A stretch of 64,000 nt of DNA. It comes from Schizochytrium sp. CCTCC M209059. Lineage: Eukaryota > Sar > Bigyra > Thraustochytrida > Thraustochytriidae. Of the stretch, positions 20,641 to 30,862 are shown one piece after another. The notes below the pieces were generated by a model. It was not told the DNA's origin. It ran no database searches and worked only from the letters and a program-made list of their open reading frames with translations. Within the stretch, counting starts at the first letter, position 1; every line of letters starts with the position of its first letter. A program made the translations under genes and the position numbers. Where the stretch lies: the NCBI GenBank assembly GCA_000818945.1, contig KN805383.1, positions 539,979 through 603,978 of the forward strand. The letters run 5' to 3'.

Positions 20641-21189
20641 TGTGTTCGCTTGCGTGTGGTCCTTGGGGCCTACGTCCTTCTCAAGCTGGCCGGCGGCTGT
20701 CCCGAACGTTACCGACCTGGCAAGTTGCCCGGTAACGTCGAGACGAACTCGTGCCCGCAAGCGTCGTGTCGATCAACGTCGTGCTCGCCAAGCTCGAGAA
20801 GTTTACCTTGCGCGTGCCGCTGACGCGGCCCTTTCCCCACGCGCGATCATCAAAGCTTGGGACTTTGCGTGTCGTCGATTGCAAGGCTTGTTGCATTTTA
20901 ACCGGACAAATGCGGAGTCTGTTTTTTGCAGCGTCGCAGAGCGCACCTAACTGTCACTTTTGGGCGCTTTGGGGGGACAAAAAAAGAAAGAAAAAAAAGG
21001 AAAGAAGGAGCAGCAGATGATCAAGCAAGGGACGAAGTCTTGCGACGTGGTGGCGCGGCGAGTGACCGCGCACGCTCCCCGCCCTCTCTCCCATCCCCTC
21101 TCTCTTGGTGCTCCGCGGTGGTAGCGTCTTTCTCAACCTCGCTAGGCACCGTCTTGTGCAGCGCCGCGCACGTTTTGAGGACAGGCGCA
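20641..21189. promoter_or_regulatory. Divergent promoter region, propeller-like gene / PLK4
   Basis: The only spacer between two head-to-head genes, so it must hold both start regions. An A-rich block (20980-21013) is the one distinctive feature; no named promoter element is claimed. Confidence 0.4.
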
Positions 21190-22983
21190 ATGAAGAGCAT
21201 CAAGGACTTTAGCGTGGGCGAGCTCATCGGCAAAGGCGGCTTCGGCAAGGTGTACCGCGCCGTGCTGCGCGAAGGAGATGGCAAAGACGAGTCAGACGCA
21301 CGACAAACGTTCGCCATCAAAGTCATGTCAAAACGATGGCTCAAGGATAAAGGTCTCCTCGCCCGCGTTGCCGAAGAGATAAAGTTGCAGCTCTCGCTCA
21401 AACGACACCCTCACATTGTGCGCATGCACTCCTTTTTCGAGAACAAAGCACACTTGTTTCTTGTACTCGAACTTTGCGAGAAAGGAAACCTCTTTCACTT
21501 TCTGAAAAAACACAAACCCCTCGATCGCGAGGTGGTTCGTCGCTGGTTTGGCGAAATCGTCTCGGCCGTGGCCCATTTGCACGAGAATGACATTGTACAT
21601 CGCGATCTCAAACTAAGCAACATTCTCGTGACGAATGAGCTGCATGTAAAAATCAGCGACTTTGGTCTTGCGGCGCGAATTGAAGACCGGGAGCATCATA
21701 CCATTTGCGGCACACCTTGCTATATGGCTCCTGAAGTCCGACATCACAATCGCCGATCCGGCCTCTCGTACGACCCGGTTCAGGCTGATCTGTGGTCATT
21801 GGGCTGCCTTTTGTATACAATGTTGAACGACGGCAAGCACCTCGAACCCAAACAGCGATATCAGCGCACGGAAAAGATTCGACAAGACGTGGCGCACGAT
21901 CTGTTGACAATTTTACTCAACTACAAGGAAGATCGTTCAACCGCTGCAGAGATCCTCTTGCATCCGTACCTCAAGGGCACTGAGGCCTACGAGCGAGCTG
22001 CACAGGCCGCCTTTGCATCGAGCCCGTCGCGTGGCGGATCGTTTGGCGGAAACACTACCCCATTACGATCACGAAACAGCAAAGCAACTGCAAGAGGGAC
22101 AGCAGGCGCTGCATCACCTCAAGCCGCGCTTGTGCAGGCGTCTAGAGATAACAAAGAGAATTCGCGCAACCCTCACCAGGAAGATCGGCGTTCATATGTG
22201 CGGATACACACGGGCGACGTGCGCGGGGTGCAGCACGTTTTCGGCTCACATCTCGTGCAAATCCGTCGTGATGGCGCGGTGGTCGTCACAGTTGTCAACA
22301 AGGCGTCTCGTACACCACGAGAGATTATCGTGTCGGAGTGGATGCCAGCGCGATACAGTAAGCTGCAGCAATTTGCTGCGAAAGCCGTGAGCATCTTGGC
22401 GAGCACGACGCCGAAAGTGGTGCTCAAGCTCTCGCATCCAGAGACCATGCTGGCTGCTGTGATTGGGGGCGTGGCACGCGTTTGGCTTCAAGACCGACAA
22501 ACACATGCAACCTATGACCTTTCTGCAGACGTCAGCACACCAACGGTCCGCATTGGAGACCGCTCATATCCAGTCGTGAGCAAATTGGGCGGAAGTGCAG
22601 GAAAGAACGAGCATGCAGACCTCCCTTTCTTGGTTCAGCAGGCAGCGGTGCGGTGCTTACAGATCGAGATGGACATTTATCGAAAACAGGCCGGATCCAA
22701 GACCCCTGTGTACTATCCTGTCATTGTCAACGACGATCAGGTCACCTTGCCAGGCGTCGGCACGGGGATGCGAACAGCCCAAGGCCATGTCAATGTGCAT
22801 TTGGAGGACGGGACGGACCTTACTCTTGATCGCTCAGCGAGCGTATTGACGTGCGCCGACCGCTCCTATGCACTACTTCCGGGTGTTGCGACAACCAATC
22901 TCCCTGTGCTCCCAACTGAGCTACGGAGCAAGTTGCGACAAGCTCAAGCTGTAGTTAACCAGTTATTGGAGACGGCCTCGTAG
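21190..22983 (+). CDS. PLK4: Polo-like kinase 4 (SAK/PLK4-type) serine/threonine kinase
   Basis: 597 residues from the ATG at 21190, which directly precedes the kinase domain. The kinase (about 8-265) has the glycine loop IGKGGFGKVY, the lysine in FAIKVMSK, HRDLKLSNIL, DFGLAA and the activation segment TICGTPCYMAPEV, close to PLK4's TMCGTP. After a low-complexity linker, residues about 335-560 resemble the tandem cryptic polo boxes of PLK4, with REIIVSEWMPARYSKLQQFAAKAVSI and a YYPVIV segment corresponding to the FFPIII region of animal PLK4. PLK4 controls centriole/basal-body duplication in the animal and fungal lineages where it is studied, which would suit zoospore-forming cells. The polo-box assignment rests on visual alignment. 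Confidence 0.85.
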   Translation: MKSIKDFSVGELIGKGGFGKVYRAVLREGDGKDESDARQTFAIKVMSKRWLKDKGLLARVAEEIKLQLSLKRHPHIVRMHSFFENKAHLFLVLELCEKGNLFHFLKKHKPLDREVVRRWFGEIVSAVAHLHENDIVHRDLKLSNILVTNELHVKISDFGLAARIEDREHHTICGTPCYMAPEVRHHNRRSGLSYDPVQADLWSLGCLLYTMLNDGKHLEPKQRYQRTEKIRQDVAHDLLTILLNYKEDRSTAAEILLHPYLKGTEAYERAAQAAFASSPSRGGSFGGNTTPLRSRNSKATARGTAGAASPQAALVQASRDNKENSRNPHQEDRRSYVRIHTGDVRGVQHVFGSHLVQIRRDGAVVVTVVNKASRTPREIIVSEWMPARYSKLQQFAAKAVSILASTTPKVVLKLSHPETMLAAVIGGVARVWLQDRQTHATYDLSADVSTPTVRIGDRSYPVVSKLGGSAGKNEHADLPFLVQQAAVRCLQIEMDIYRKQAGSKTPVYYPVIVNDDQVTLPGVGTGMRTAQGHVNVHLEDGTDLTLDRSASVLTCADRSYALLPGVATTNLPVLPTELRSKLRQAQAVVNQLLETAS

Positions 22984-23309
22984 CGCGAAAAAAATCGCTG
23001 ACAGTCTTGCGGAATCAAAGCCCTTACAGCCTTTGACCAAATTTTCTAAAATGTCTGGCTGGAAATATATATTGACCGACTTTTCTTTGGCGAAGTCCAG
23101 CAAGCAAAAAACACTATGCTAACGCGAACAAACATACATTATTCCATTTTTGAAAACAAAAGGCAATCTACACTGAACTAACTTGGCACCAATTTGTTCG
23201 GGAAAATGGTCGCCATTTTCGAAACGACACAAGCGATATCGAGCGAGCCAAGGAGGCATTAATTTAAAAGCAAAGAGACGAAGAACAGTAATTCCGAGGC
23301 CTGCAAGAC
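22984..23309. other. Convergent 3' spacer
   Basis: AT-richer than the flanking genes, with ATATATATT at about 23066-23074. It separates the ends of the kinase gene and the leftward unknown gene; nothing else is seen. Confidence 0.4.
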
Positions 23310-24914
23310 TCACTTCGTTGCATTTAAATTTTGCGCGAGGGCGGAAACATCGGCGCCAATTGCCGTGCATAAATCCCGAATAAAGTCAAGCAAATCAAAG
23401 CGACCAATCTGAGTCTTGATGAAGAACGAAAGACAGTGCGTCACAGCACTCCGAGGCGGCACGAGCTTGAAGCGGAAATTGAGATCAAATATACCGAGAC
23501 GAATACAATCCTTCTTGGCTTCGCCTTCGCTCACGGCTGTGGTCGATGACTGGGCCTCGCTGGCGTCTTCGTCATCACAAGACAGTTTGGAAAGCGCTTC
23601 GGACGGTTCCTCGCCGGCCTTGGGCTTCCAGCCAATTTTAATGTGCAAGTCCTGTGTCAAGACTGCGCGAAAATTGTCAATGTTGATAAATGGGCGAAGG
23701 GCGATCGAGGCAAGTCGATGGTGGCCCGACATGTATGCAAGCGTGAGCTCAAAGATCTCCTCTGGTGTCGCACCTGGCGCTGGAACACGGTTGGCAAGCT
23801 CGAAGACGAGCTCTGGAAGATTGAAAGTCGCGCATCCGAGCTCGGCAACGCGCGCCTGGATGCAAAGTCGGAGATAAAAAGACTGCGCCTGGCTCATGTC
23901 GAACGGAACGACGCGAAACTTTCCACTGGCATCTTTGCAGGGTGCGAGAGTCTCTTGATCCATGAAAAGAAGCGAATTGCTGCCTTCAAGTATGCAGAGA
24001 ACCAAAGAGATGTTGCACCTATTTCCGCTGCGATGTTCGAGATGCACTTTAACAAAAGCCGGGGCCTCGGCAGCATAGGCTTCCATCTCGCTCTCGCTCA
24101 TTGATTCTGCCTGCGCAGGTAGCAATGCTAAGTTGAGACGATTCACGTGCTGGACAATGTTGTCGAGCGAATAGTACACGTGTTTGAGTTTTTTGATACT
24201 GAGAACTCCCGTGAACTCGAGGCGGATCGCACGCGAAGATCCTTCGCTGACCGTTGCAGAGGGAGGCACGTAGGCGACGTGGACGTCAGACTCTTCCATG
24301 AAAAGAATTCGTGAGAGCATCGCGTGAACTGCAGGAAGGCCTTGCCTGAGAGAGGCAGCAAAGGTTTCGGATTTGATTGTCGGCGCTTGTGGCAGACCAA
24401 TTTGTCGAATGACGGCCCTTGCAACCGTTTCAATGGAGCGAATGTCTACAAAGTCTCCGAACCGGAAGGCGCCTTCGAGTTTGTGCGCGCGCACGCGCTT
24501 GGACCTACCTATGGACGCGGTATCCTCTTCAAAGACGACGTTTGCGTACATGTCGCCGGCCCCGAGCGTGGATAACTTTGCTCCTCGACTGACATCGAGA
24601 CCGCCTTGGGCAGAGACAGCCATGTCAAAGGCCTGACACCCGCTTCCAAAGAAGAATGGCGTGAGTACCTCTTGGAGTTCCTCTTTATTGTCAGCCAAGG
24701 TCCCTACGTTGGCGCCGAGACCGGAGAACATGGTGCCTACAGGAGCAGCGATGCCCACGCGCGCGATTTCCATCAGCACACGGTCCACCATGGCTTGGAC
24801 TTCGTCATCACCATTGGTTCGAAGACCATTTGAAAAGGTTTTTTCGGACGTTGATGCTGTCGTCGATGGCGCTGTAGGCGGTGCGGATGCCATTGTGGGT
24901 TTGCCTTCTGTCAT
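23310..24914 (-). CDS. Hypothetical protein, 534 residues
   Basis: Not recognised. It starts at the ATG at 24914, with a second Met six residues in (MASAPPTAP). The first 35 residues are a Ser/Thr/Pro-rich low-complexity leader; the rest looks like a globular alpha/beta protein without membrane segments. Notable stretches are PVGTMFSGLGANVGTL (about residue 58), FFFGSGCQAFDMAVSAQGGLDVS, HKLEGAFRFGDFVDIRSI, CNISLVLCILEGSNSLLF and a C-terminal LGIFDLNFRFKLVPPRSAV. A short acidic loop (CDDEDASEAQSS) interrupts the C-terminal part. Codon use matches the neighbours, so it is very likely a real gene. Confidence 0.75.
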   Translation of the reverse strand: MTEGKPTMASAPPTAPSTTASTSEKTFSNGLRTNGDDEVQAMVDRVLMEIARVGIAAPVGTMFSGLGANVGTLADNKEELQEVLTPFFFGSGCQAFDMAVSAQGGLDVSRGAKLSTLGAGDMYANVVFEEDTASIGRSKRVRAHKLEGAFRFGDFVDIRSIETVARAVIRQIGLPQAPTIKSETFAASLRQGLPAVHAMLSRILFMEESDVHVAYVPPSATVSEGSSRAIRLEFTGVLSIKKLKHVYYSLDNIVQHVNRLNLALLPAQAESMSESEMEAYAAEAPAFVKVHLEHRSGNRCNISLVLCILEGSNSLLFMDQETLAPCKDASGKFRVVPFDMSQAQSFYLRLCIQARVAELGCATFNLPELVFELANRVPAPGATPEEIFELTLAYMSGHHRLASIALRPFINIDNFRAVLTQDLHIKIGWKPKAGEEPSEALSKLSCDDEDASEAQSSTTAVSEGEAKKDCIRLGIFDLNFRFKLVPPRSAVTHCLSFFIKTQIGRFDLLDFIRDLCTAIGADVSALAQNLNATK

Positions 24915-25871
24915 GCTCAGCCTGAGGATGAATACCTTCTACGAGACCTCACCGCGCACGCCCTAAGCAACCCAGCCGACACTTTTTGTACTTGTGGTAT
25001 TACACTACCGGCTCGCACGTGCTTGCTCCACTGTCGTTGGTTCCGCTCGCCGCGCTGCGCCCGTCCCAGTCAGGGGCGCGTCCCGCTCGCGTCCAACCCG
25101 GGCGCCGCGCTCGTCGTCTGTAGCTTAGCTGGCTGGGTCTCTGCGTCACCTCCTCGTCAGCGCAGTCTCAGTCGCTTGCTGTGTCAGACAGGCGCCAGCG
25201 TCCTTTCCTTCGGCCTGCCGCGGCGCGCTCTCGCCTCCGTTCGCTCTGGCCTGCGTCTGCGTCTGCCCTGCTCTGCTCTGCGTCTGCTCTGCGCTCCTTC
25301 TGCTCTGCGCTTCTTCTGCACGTGCCCGCCGGGCGCGCTCTCATTCTCCCGGGGCCTCGCCTCGAGTCCTTCCCATCGAGGCCAGCTTGGTCCATCTTCT
25401 CCTCCTCTCCGTCGCCGCCCGTCGCTTTGCATTGCATGGCCTCTCCGTCCACCTCGCCCGAGCCGCCGCTCGAGCCGCCGGGTTCCTCGCGTGCTCGCTC
25501 GCCGTCTTCTCCGCCGCCGTTCTCGCGCGCGAGGACCCGAACGCCGCGGGCGCGGGCGAGGACTGGCGGCGGGAGAAGGGCGGGGCGGCGGAGACGGAGG
25601 CGGGAGGGAGGGAGAAGGAGGAGGCGGAGTCGGACTCATGACGCGCGGAGGCGAGGCGAGGCGAGGCGATGCGCACGGCAGCAGCGACACGCATGCTCGC
25701 AGACCTCGAACGACGGCGACGGCTCGCGCAGCGGCGGCAGCAGCAGCAGCAGCGGCAGCGGCAGCAGCAGGAGGAGGAGAGCTGGGTGTCGCTTCCTGCG
25801 CGGGCAGCTCGTGGATCTAGAGCGTAGCAGGTGTCGTAGCGCAGGCAGAGTTGCTTGAAGAGGGAGGAAGA
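24915..25871. other. Divergent spacer with repeat-rich right half
   Basis: It lies between the leftward unknown gene and the rightward thioesterase. GC-rich, with TCTGC/CTGCTCTG repeats (about 25255-25320), GGCGGAGG-rich sequence (25560-25630) and CAGCAG/CGGCAG repeats (about 25730-25785). Open frames crossing it are low-complexity. Confidence 0.4.
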
Positions 25872-26516
25872 ATGGCGACGTCTGAGACGCCGGAAGAGGA
25901 CTTGGCGCTGTTCAGCAGCGTGGCCGACGTCATGCGCGAGCTGACACAACACCGGTCGAGCTACGTACCGCACGAGACGGTGGCGTGTGATATCGTGCTG
26001 GATTCGCGCGGAAGGCTGAAGAGCGCCACGGGACTCATGAGCTTTGTGGTGGGAAAGGAGATGCTTAACGCAGGAGGCAACCTCTTTGGCGGCTACGTCC
26101 CATCGCTGACAGACTCGCTGACGACGGTCTTACTGTTCTCGTGTAATCTGCGGACCGAACGAACCTGGGTGCCTTCTATGAGCACTTCGCTTGATGTGGA
26201 TTTTCTCGATGGCGTCAGCTTGGGCAAAACGGTCTTTGTGGAAATTCACATTAATCGTATCGGAAAGAATGTGGCCTTTACGGATGCAGACTTTTATTGT
26301 GGCCATCCTTCAGAGGGTGCTCTTTTGTACAAGGCACGCCACCAGGTTGTCCTGATGCGTGGCAGCCCAAACATGGAAAATAATGTGCGCAAAAACTTGC
26401 CAAAACATCAAGAAGCAATCGACAGGGCGCTTGAGGCATACGACTTGATCGAGGAACAGCGAATCGCTGAGAACGGGGAGAAATCTGATACCTCGACTCA
26501 GCAAGCTCGTCTTTAG
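25872..26516 (+). CDS. Hotdog-fold thioesterase (ACOT13/THEM2-like)
   Basis: 214 residues from the ATG at 25872 (MATSETPEED). The hotdog signature is clear: LNAGGNLFGGYVPSLTDSLTT, where the family has the catalytic N/H-x-xG-G-A-x-D helix, followed by the strands SMSTSLDVDFLDGVSLGKTV and VEIHINRIGKNVAFTDADFY. Proteins of this PaaI/ACOT13 class hydrolyse acyl-CoA thioesters. The family's catalytic Asp position appears to be PSLTDS here. Substrate cannot be told from sequence. The C-terminal 40 residues form a charged helix beyond the usual domain. No targeting leader is obvious. Confidence 0.85.
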   Translation: MATSETPEEDLALFSSVADVMRELTQHRSSYVPHETVACDIVLDSRGRLKSATGLMSFVVGKEMLNAGGNLFGGYVPSLTDSLTTVLLFSCNLRTERTWVPSMSTSLDVDFLDGVSLGKTVFVEIHINRIGKNVAFTDADFYCGHPSEGALLYKARHQVVLMRGSPNMENNVRKNLPKHQEAIDRALEAYDLIEEQRIAENGEKSDTSTQQARL

Positions 26517-26843
26517 AATTCCTTTACCACCCCCCCCCCCCAAAAAAAAAGAAAGGGCTTCCACAAAGAAGAAGGATTGATTTTTGTTATTTGCATGCCA
26601 CTCACTTCGAATTTCTGAAAAAACACAATGTCCTTGGTTTATAAAATTGGTAGTCTCGAGCGCTGTCCCTTGTCGCTCCACAATTCCAATCGAGAACACA
26701 TGCAACAACGCTTCTGCAAGGACCATTTGTGAAAAAAAGATGTCCCAAGCTTCAACTAGGACACATCGAAAAAATTGGAAGGAAAAAAAAGGGAGAAGGA
26801 AGCCAAGTCTTTTCTTTTTTTTTTTGAGATGGAGAGAGAGAAT
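26517..26843. other. Convergent 3' spacer with C/A and T tracts
   Basis: Contains a poly-C then poly-A tract (about 26530-26550) and a T tract (26812-26825) between two convergent genes. No gene recognised. Confidence 0.4.
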
Positions 26844-27986
26844 CTACTCTGGTGGGGATGTTGGGTTGAGCAAGGCTTCGAGCGAGCAAAGCTCCTTCGC
26901 AAAAGGTCCGTCAATGTCGGCCACAGAAACTGCGGCGATGCACTGCGACAGGGCCAGATGTGCAAAAAACTCCTGCATGGAGTCTGCCTGCAAGTGCGTG
27001 TCCCAAAGCAAGGTCGCAACACCAGGCGCCTGCTCGACGAGGTTACCAGCGTCAATGACGGCAGAGACAGTGCCAAGAGAGTCCGGATCGACAATTACAC
27101 TGTTGACGACCTCTTTCTGCAAGGCATAGGTGATTGCGTCCAAAGACTGGTAGAGCTCGAGACCACCAAAAATCTGGAGCTCCTCGCCAAGCGCTGCCGT
27201 AAGGGATTCAGCCTCGGTCTCCTCAGTGTCCTTGAGCTGCAACATTGCAAGCGGGAATTTATTCATGAACTCGGCCACCTTTTCGCGGTCCGTGTCGGCG
27301 TCAACGTGAAGGCCAAGCGCGACCTCGCCCAGCATGTCCCTGCTCTTAAGTGGCCGCATGAGCGCCCGAAGCTGAGCTTTTGGACTCAATTCGGGGCCAT
27401 CTGCAGCAACCTTGACATCCTGCAAGATGACACGGAAACGATCAATGGCGTTGCGCAGACAGGTATCGCCAAAGGGGATCATGGACACCATAGGCAGCGA
27501 AGGCAGTGTCGAGATGGGCATGGGCATTCGCAGTGTGGACTTTCCCGCGAGCTTGGCAAGGTGAACAAATAGCTTAAGGTCCGCTGCATGTGCGCCAGCA
27601 ATGGCTGTGGCCACCGAGACGCCGAGGATGGCGCCGGGCGTGAACTCGGACCGATCCGCGGTACCGTCCATCTGGCACAGGAGCGAGTCCACTCCACGCT
27701 GGTCCGTGGGATCGAGGCCATTGATCAGCCTCGAGATCTCGCCCTCGAGGGCCTCCGCGGCCCGCGCCGGGTTGGCCTCGCGCACGGTCACCGTGTGGTC
27801 GCCAGCCGAGGTCTCCACCGCGACCTCGAGCTCACCTTCACGTCCAGTCTCGCGGCCGCGCGCGCCGAGGAGCCGCACCGAGAACGCGCGCGCTCCCCGC
27901 GGCCCGCGGCCCTTCGCCGCCTTCTTCGCCGCCGCCGCCAGCATCGCCCCGCTGGCCCCCGCGCGCGCAAGCCTCGCGCCCAGCAT
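26844..27986 (-). CDS. Divergent enolase-like protein with probable mitochondrial leader
   Basis: 380 residues from the first ATG at 27986; upstream open frame begins only at GTG. The leader (MLGARLARAGASGAMLAAAAKKAAKG) is Ala/Arg-rich without acids, suggesting mitochondrial import. The next segment follows enolase: a strand pair ELEVAVETSAGDHTVTV, then LINGLDPTDQRGVDSLLCQMDGT and AILGVSVATAIAGAHAADLKLFVHLAKLAG, matching the enolase N-domain GLDxxDQxxIDxxMxxLDGT and AILGVSLA..AGA. The central part is recognisable only loosely and is shorter than in real enolases (about 430 residues). The SGASTG loop is missing and I cannot find the usual catalytic Glu/Lys set. It is best read as an enolase-derived pseudoenzyme or much altered enzyme. 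Confidence 0.7.
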   Translation of the reverse strand: MLGARLARAGASGAMLAAAAKKAAKGRGPRGARAFSVRLLGARGRETGREGELEVAVETSAGDHTVTVREANPARAAEALEGEISRLINGLDPTDQRGVDSLLCQMDGTADRSEFTPGAILGVSVATAIAGAHAADLKLFVHLAKLAGKSTLRMPMPISTLPSLPMVSMIPFGDTCLRNAIDRFRVILQDVKVAADGPELSPKAQLRALMRPLKSRDMLGEVALGLHVDADTDREKVAEFMNKFPLAMLQLKDTEETEAESLTAALGEELQIFGGLELYQSLDAITYALQKEVVNSVIVDPDSLGTVSAVIDAGNLVEQAPGVATLLWDTHLQADSMQEFFAHLALSQCIAAVSVADIDGPFAKELCSLEALLNPTSPPE

Positions 27987-28519
27987 CCTCCCCGCGGTGC
28001 TGGCCACTCTCCGCTCCTCTATCCCGGACTGCACTGTCCGGCCAACTCGATTACCCGCCCAAAACCCGAGAGCGCTCGGCTCTCCGCAGCGCACGGTGCG
28101 CCACGGGGCCGGGGCGCCTCGGCCTCCGGCAGGCGTACGCGCGAGCCTGGCCCGGAGGCTGGTCGCGGCCGTCCGCTCGAGGATCTTCTTCTGCGGCTGC
28201 AGCTGCAGCTAGCTGCGTGCGCAGCGGCTGCCGGCCGCTGCGTGCGGCTGCGGCGGGGCCCGGCGCGGCCGTCTGGGCCAGGCTGGTCAGGCTGGACCCT
28301 CGTCGAGGCACGGGCGCAGGCTGGTTAGGCTGGACCGTGGTCGCGGCGCGCGAGAAAGGAGCGGCGGAGGGACGGACCAAGAAGCGCAGGCGGAGAAGAG
28401 AGGAGAGGGAATATGAGAAAACGAAGGCGTCGCAGTGGCCGCAGAAGGCGATCCTTAACCCGCCGACCGCGGCCACGTGCAGCTGCAGAACGGAATCGAG
28501 CGGAGCGGACACGGCGCGG

Positions 28520-28906
28520 AGCAGAGCAGAGCAGAGCAGAGCAGAGCAGAGCAGAGCAGAGCAGAGCAGAGCAGAGCAGAGCAGAGCAGAGCAGAGCAGA
28601 GCAGAGCAGAGCAGAGCAGAGCAGAGCAGAGCAGAGCAGAGCAGAGCAGAGCAGAGCAGAGCAGAGCAGAGCAGAGCAGAGCAGAGCAGAGCAGAGCAGA
28701 GCAGAGCAGAGCAGAGCAGAGCAGAGCAGAGCAGAGCAGAGCAGAGCAGAGCAGAGCAGAGCAGAGCAGAGCAGAGCAGAGCAGAGCAGAGCAGAGCAGA
28801 GCAGAGCAGAGCAGAGCAGAGCAGAGCAGAGCAGAGCAGAGCAGAGCAGAGCAGAGCAGAGCAGAGCAGAGCAGAGCAGAGCAGAGCAGAGCAGAGCAGA
28901 GCAGAG
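28520..28906. repeat. GCAGA pentanucleotide microsatellite, about 77 units
   Basis: An essentially perfect GCAGA array of about 385 bases. A 5-base unit with no stop in any frame gives open frames coding RAEQS or CSALL repeats on both strands; these are not supported as protein. Copy number in the genome may differ because such arrays are hard to assemble. Confidence 0.97.
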
Positions 28907-28922
28907 GGAAGGGCGGGACGGG

Positions 28923-28938
28923 CGGCTGGCTGGCTGTT

Positions 28939-28969
<31 letters not shown>
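28923..28969. repeat. GGCT tetranucleotide run
   Basis: About eleven GGCT units with one interruption (GTTT), ending about 20 bases before the reductase ATG, so probably in its 5' UTR. Confidence 0.85.
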
Positions 28970-28971
<2 letters not shown>

Positions 28972-28990
28972 TGGAATTGGAGCGGAGGAG

Positions 28991-30073
28991 ATGCCGCACG
29001 TGGGGGTGCTGGGCGCCGGCGCGGTCGGCGCCTACGTTGGCGCGCGGCTGCTTGCCGGGAACGTGGGCGAAGGGGCTGTATCGGACCTGAAGGTGACGCT
29101 GGTGGGACGCGAGTCGCTGCTGGACGCCGTCAAGGCGAACGAGGGTGTACTGGTCACGCACACCATTGCGGGCGAGCGCGCTGACCACGTGCAAGATGAT
29201 CATTTTGTCGTCACCAAGGACGTTGGCGCGCTCGCGGACGCAGAGATCATTCTGGTCGCCGTCAAAGCGTCGCACACGGAAGGCGTGGCCAAGCAGCTCC
29301 GCGATCTCTTTGCCGCCTCGCCTGGCGCAGCCGGCCCCCAACGCACGATCATCTCTTTGCAGAATGGCGTGACCAATGCGCGTATCTTGCGCGAGATCAT
29401 CAACGACGAAAAGGTCGCCGTCCTCGCTGGTAGCGTCGTCTTCAACGTTGTCTGGGCGGGCGCCGACTTTTCGCAGACGACTTCGGGCGATATTGTTGTT
29501 CAGGATGGGCCCCAGGCATCGCTTTTTGGACGCCTCTCCACGCGCGGAGGCATTCCCGTTATCGTACAGCCGGACATCACCGCGCTGCAGTATGGCAAGT
29601 TGCTCATCAATCTGAACAATGCCGTCAATGCCCTTGCGGGCATTCCCATTCTCGACTGCTTCAAGGACTCGGGCCTGCGCAGGTCGATTGCGCTCAGCAT
29701 CTATGAAGCCATTGACGTCCTTTCGCGGGCTGGAATCCCAATCAAGAGCCCCAACAAGTCATCCATTTACATGCTTCCGCGCCTCTTTAGTCTTCCCGAC
29801 TGCCTTTTCCGCATCGTCATGCTATTTGTCATTAAAATCCACCCCAAGGCAAAGACGAGCATGCTCCAAGACCTCGAGAGAGGGCGCACGACTGAAATTG
29901 ACCTTCTCAACGGCGAAATCGTTCGCGTCGCCAAGGAGCACAACCTCGAGGAGCCTTTTGTCAACGCCACGCTCGTTCGTCTCGTCAAGGAGGCTGAGTC
30001 CCGCGGATCTCCCAAAATGGACGGTGCGCAATTACTCCCGCTTCTTTCTCCGGCCCCAAAAGCTAAGCACTGA
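28991..30073 (+). CDS. panE: Ketopantoate reductase family protein, copy 1
   Basis: 360 residues from the ATG at 28991, which starts directly at the Rossmann strand MPHVGVLGAGAVGAYVGARL. The family reduces 2-dehydropantoate to pantoate with NADPH in pantothenate/CoA synthesis. Visible family features are the GAGAVG nucleotide loop, VAVKASHT, TIISLQNGVTN, the catalytic-lysine helix QYGKLLINLNNAVNALAG and the C-terminal KTSMLQDLERGRTTEIDLLNGE. A hydrophobic stretch near residues 270-285 (LPDCLFRIVMLFVIKI) sits between the domains and could be a membrane-associating helix. The open frame extends upstream only through the GCAGA array and is not coding there. It is a tandem paralogue of the gene at 30894; which copy makes pantoate, if either, is unknown. 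Confidence 0.88.
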   Translation: MPHVGVLGAGAVGAYVGARLLAGNVGEGAVSDLKVTLVGRESLLDAVKANEGVLVTHTIAGERADHVQDDHFVVTKDVGALADAEIILVAVKASHTEGVAKQLRDLFAASPGAAGPQRTIISLQNGVTNARILREIINDEKVAVLAGSVVFNVVWAGADFSQTTSGDIVVQDGPQASLFGRLSTRGGIPVIVQPDITALQYGKLLINLNNAVNALAGIPILDCFKDSGLRRSIALSIYEAIDVLSRAGIPIKSPNKSSIYMLPRLFSLPDCLFRIVMLFVIKIHPKAKTSMLQDLERGRTTEIDLLNGEIVRVAKEHNLEEPFVNATLVRLVKEAESRGSPKMDGAQLLPLLSPAPKAKH

Positions 30074-30862
30074 TTTAATTTCACTTTCACATCTCGTTCT
30101 TTCTTTTCGCTACTTTCGCCAGCGACAGGTGAGAGAAAAAGGGAATGGATGGGACCGCCGTTGTGACCGGCCACAAAACGATGCGCCATCCTCTCTTGTT
30201 GCTTTCGCATTTGCTTCCTTGCTTGCTCGCATGTCTACACTTCAGGACTCTTGTCACAAAACATTCTCGACTTCTCTCGAGGTCTTTGCTTGCGGTGGCA
30301 GCAGCAACTATTGCAGCATGACCTTCTTTTCCCCACGGCCTCACAATCGGGCCGAGCGAACACCCACACTGCGCGCGCTCGCAATCACGGTAAAGTCTGT
30401 CTGGCAATGCTCTGCTGCTGCGCCACAAAATCCTTGTTCGGAGCCGCTTGCGACGAACCGGGCGTCGCCGCGCCCCGTTCGACGCTCCCAGCCGCCAACC
30501 GTGCTGCCGGCGCCCCGCTCCGCTCCTCCCCACGCCGCTCCATCCACGCGGCGGCCGTCCTCGGCCACCTGGCCAGCCAGGCGACGCCGCCGCGGCGCGG
30601 ACGGACGCCAGCGGGCTGGCACCGCGCGGGCTGAATGAACTTGGATGAGATTGTTGCACTTTTTCTCATGGCGCAGGAAAGGGTGACCACGTGGCCACAG
30701 TGAATGACACGGCCCTCCAAGAAGCGTCACCGGTGCGTCATCAAGATCCGCGAGCAGGAGCAATCCCGCAACGATCCCTGAGATAGCGAGCGAAGCAAAC
30801 ATACACGAGCACAGCAAACCACAAAAGCGGAGCAGAGCAGAGCAGAGCAGAGAGCAGCGCAG

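Larger units (their letters stand above)
27987..28990. other. Divergent spacer dominated by a GCAGA array
   Basis: Head-to-head region between the enolase-like gene and the first ketopantoate reductase. Left half is ordinary GC-rich sequence; the right half is the pentamer array and a GGCT run described separately. Confidence 0.5.

Noticed and set aside
25118..25160. A tRNA D-arm-like GTAGCTTAGCTGG
   Set aside because: The following sequence does not fold into an anticodon arm and T-arm within tRNA spacing.
28217..29341. RAEQS- and CSALL-repeat proteins on both strands
   Set aside because: They are translations of the stop-free GCAGA microsatellite; the flanking sequence is promoter or a non-ATG extension.
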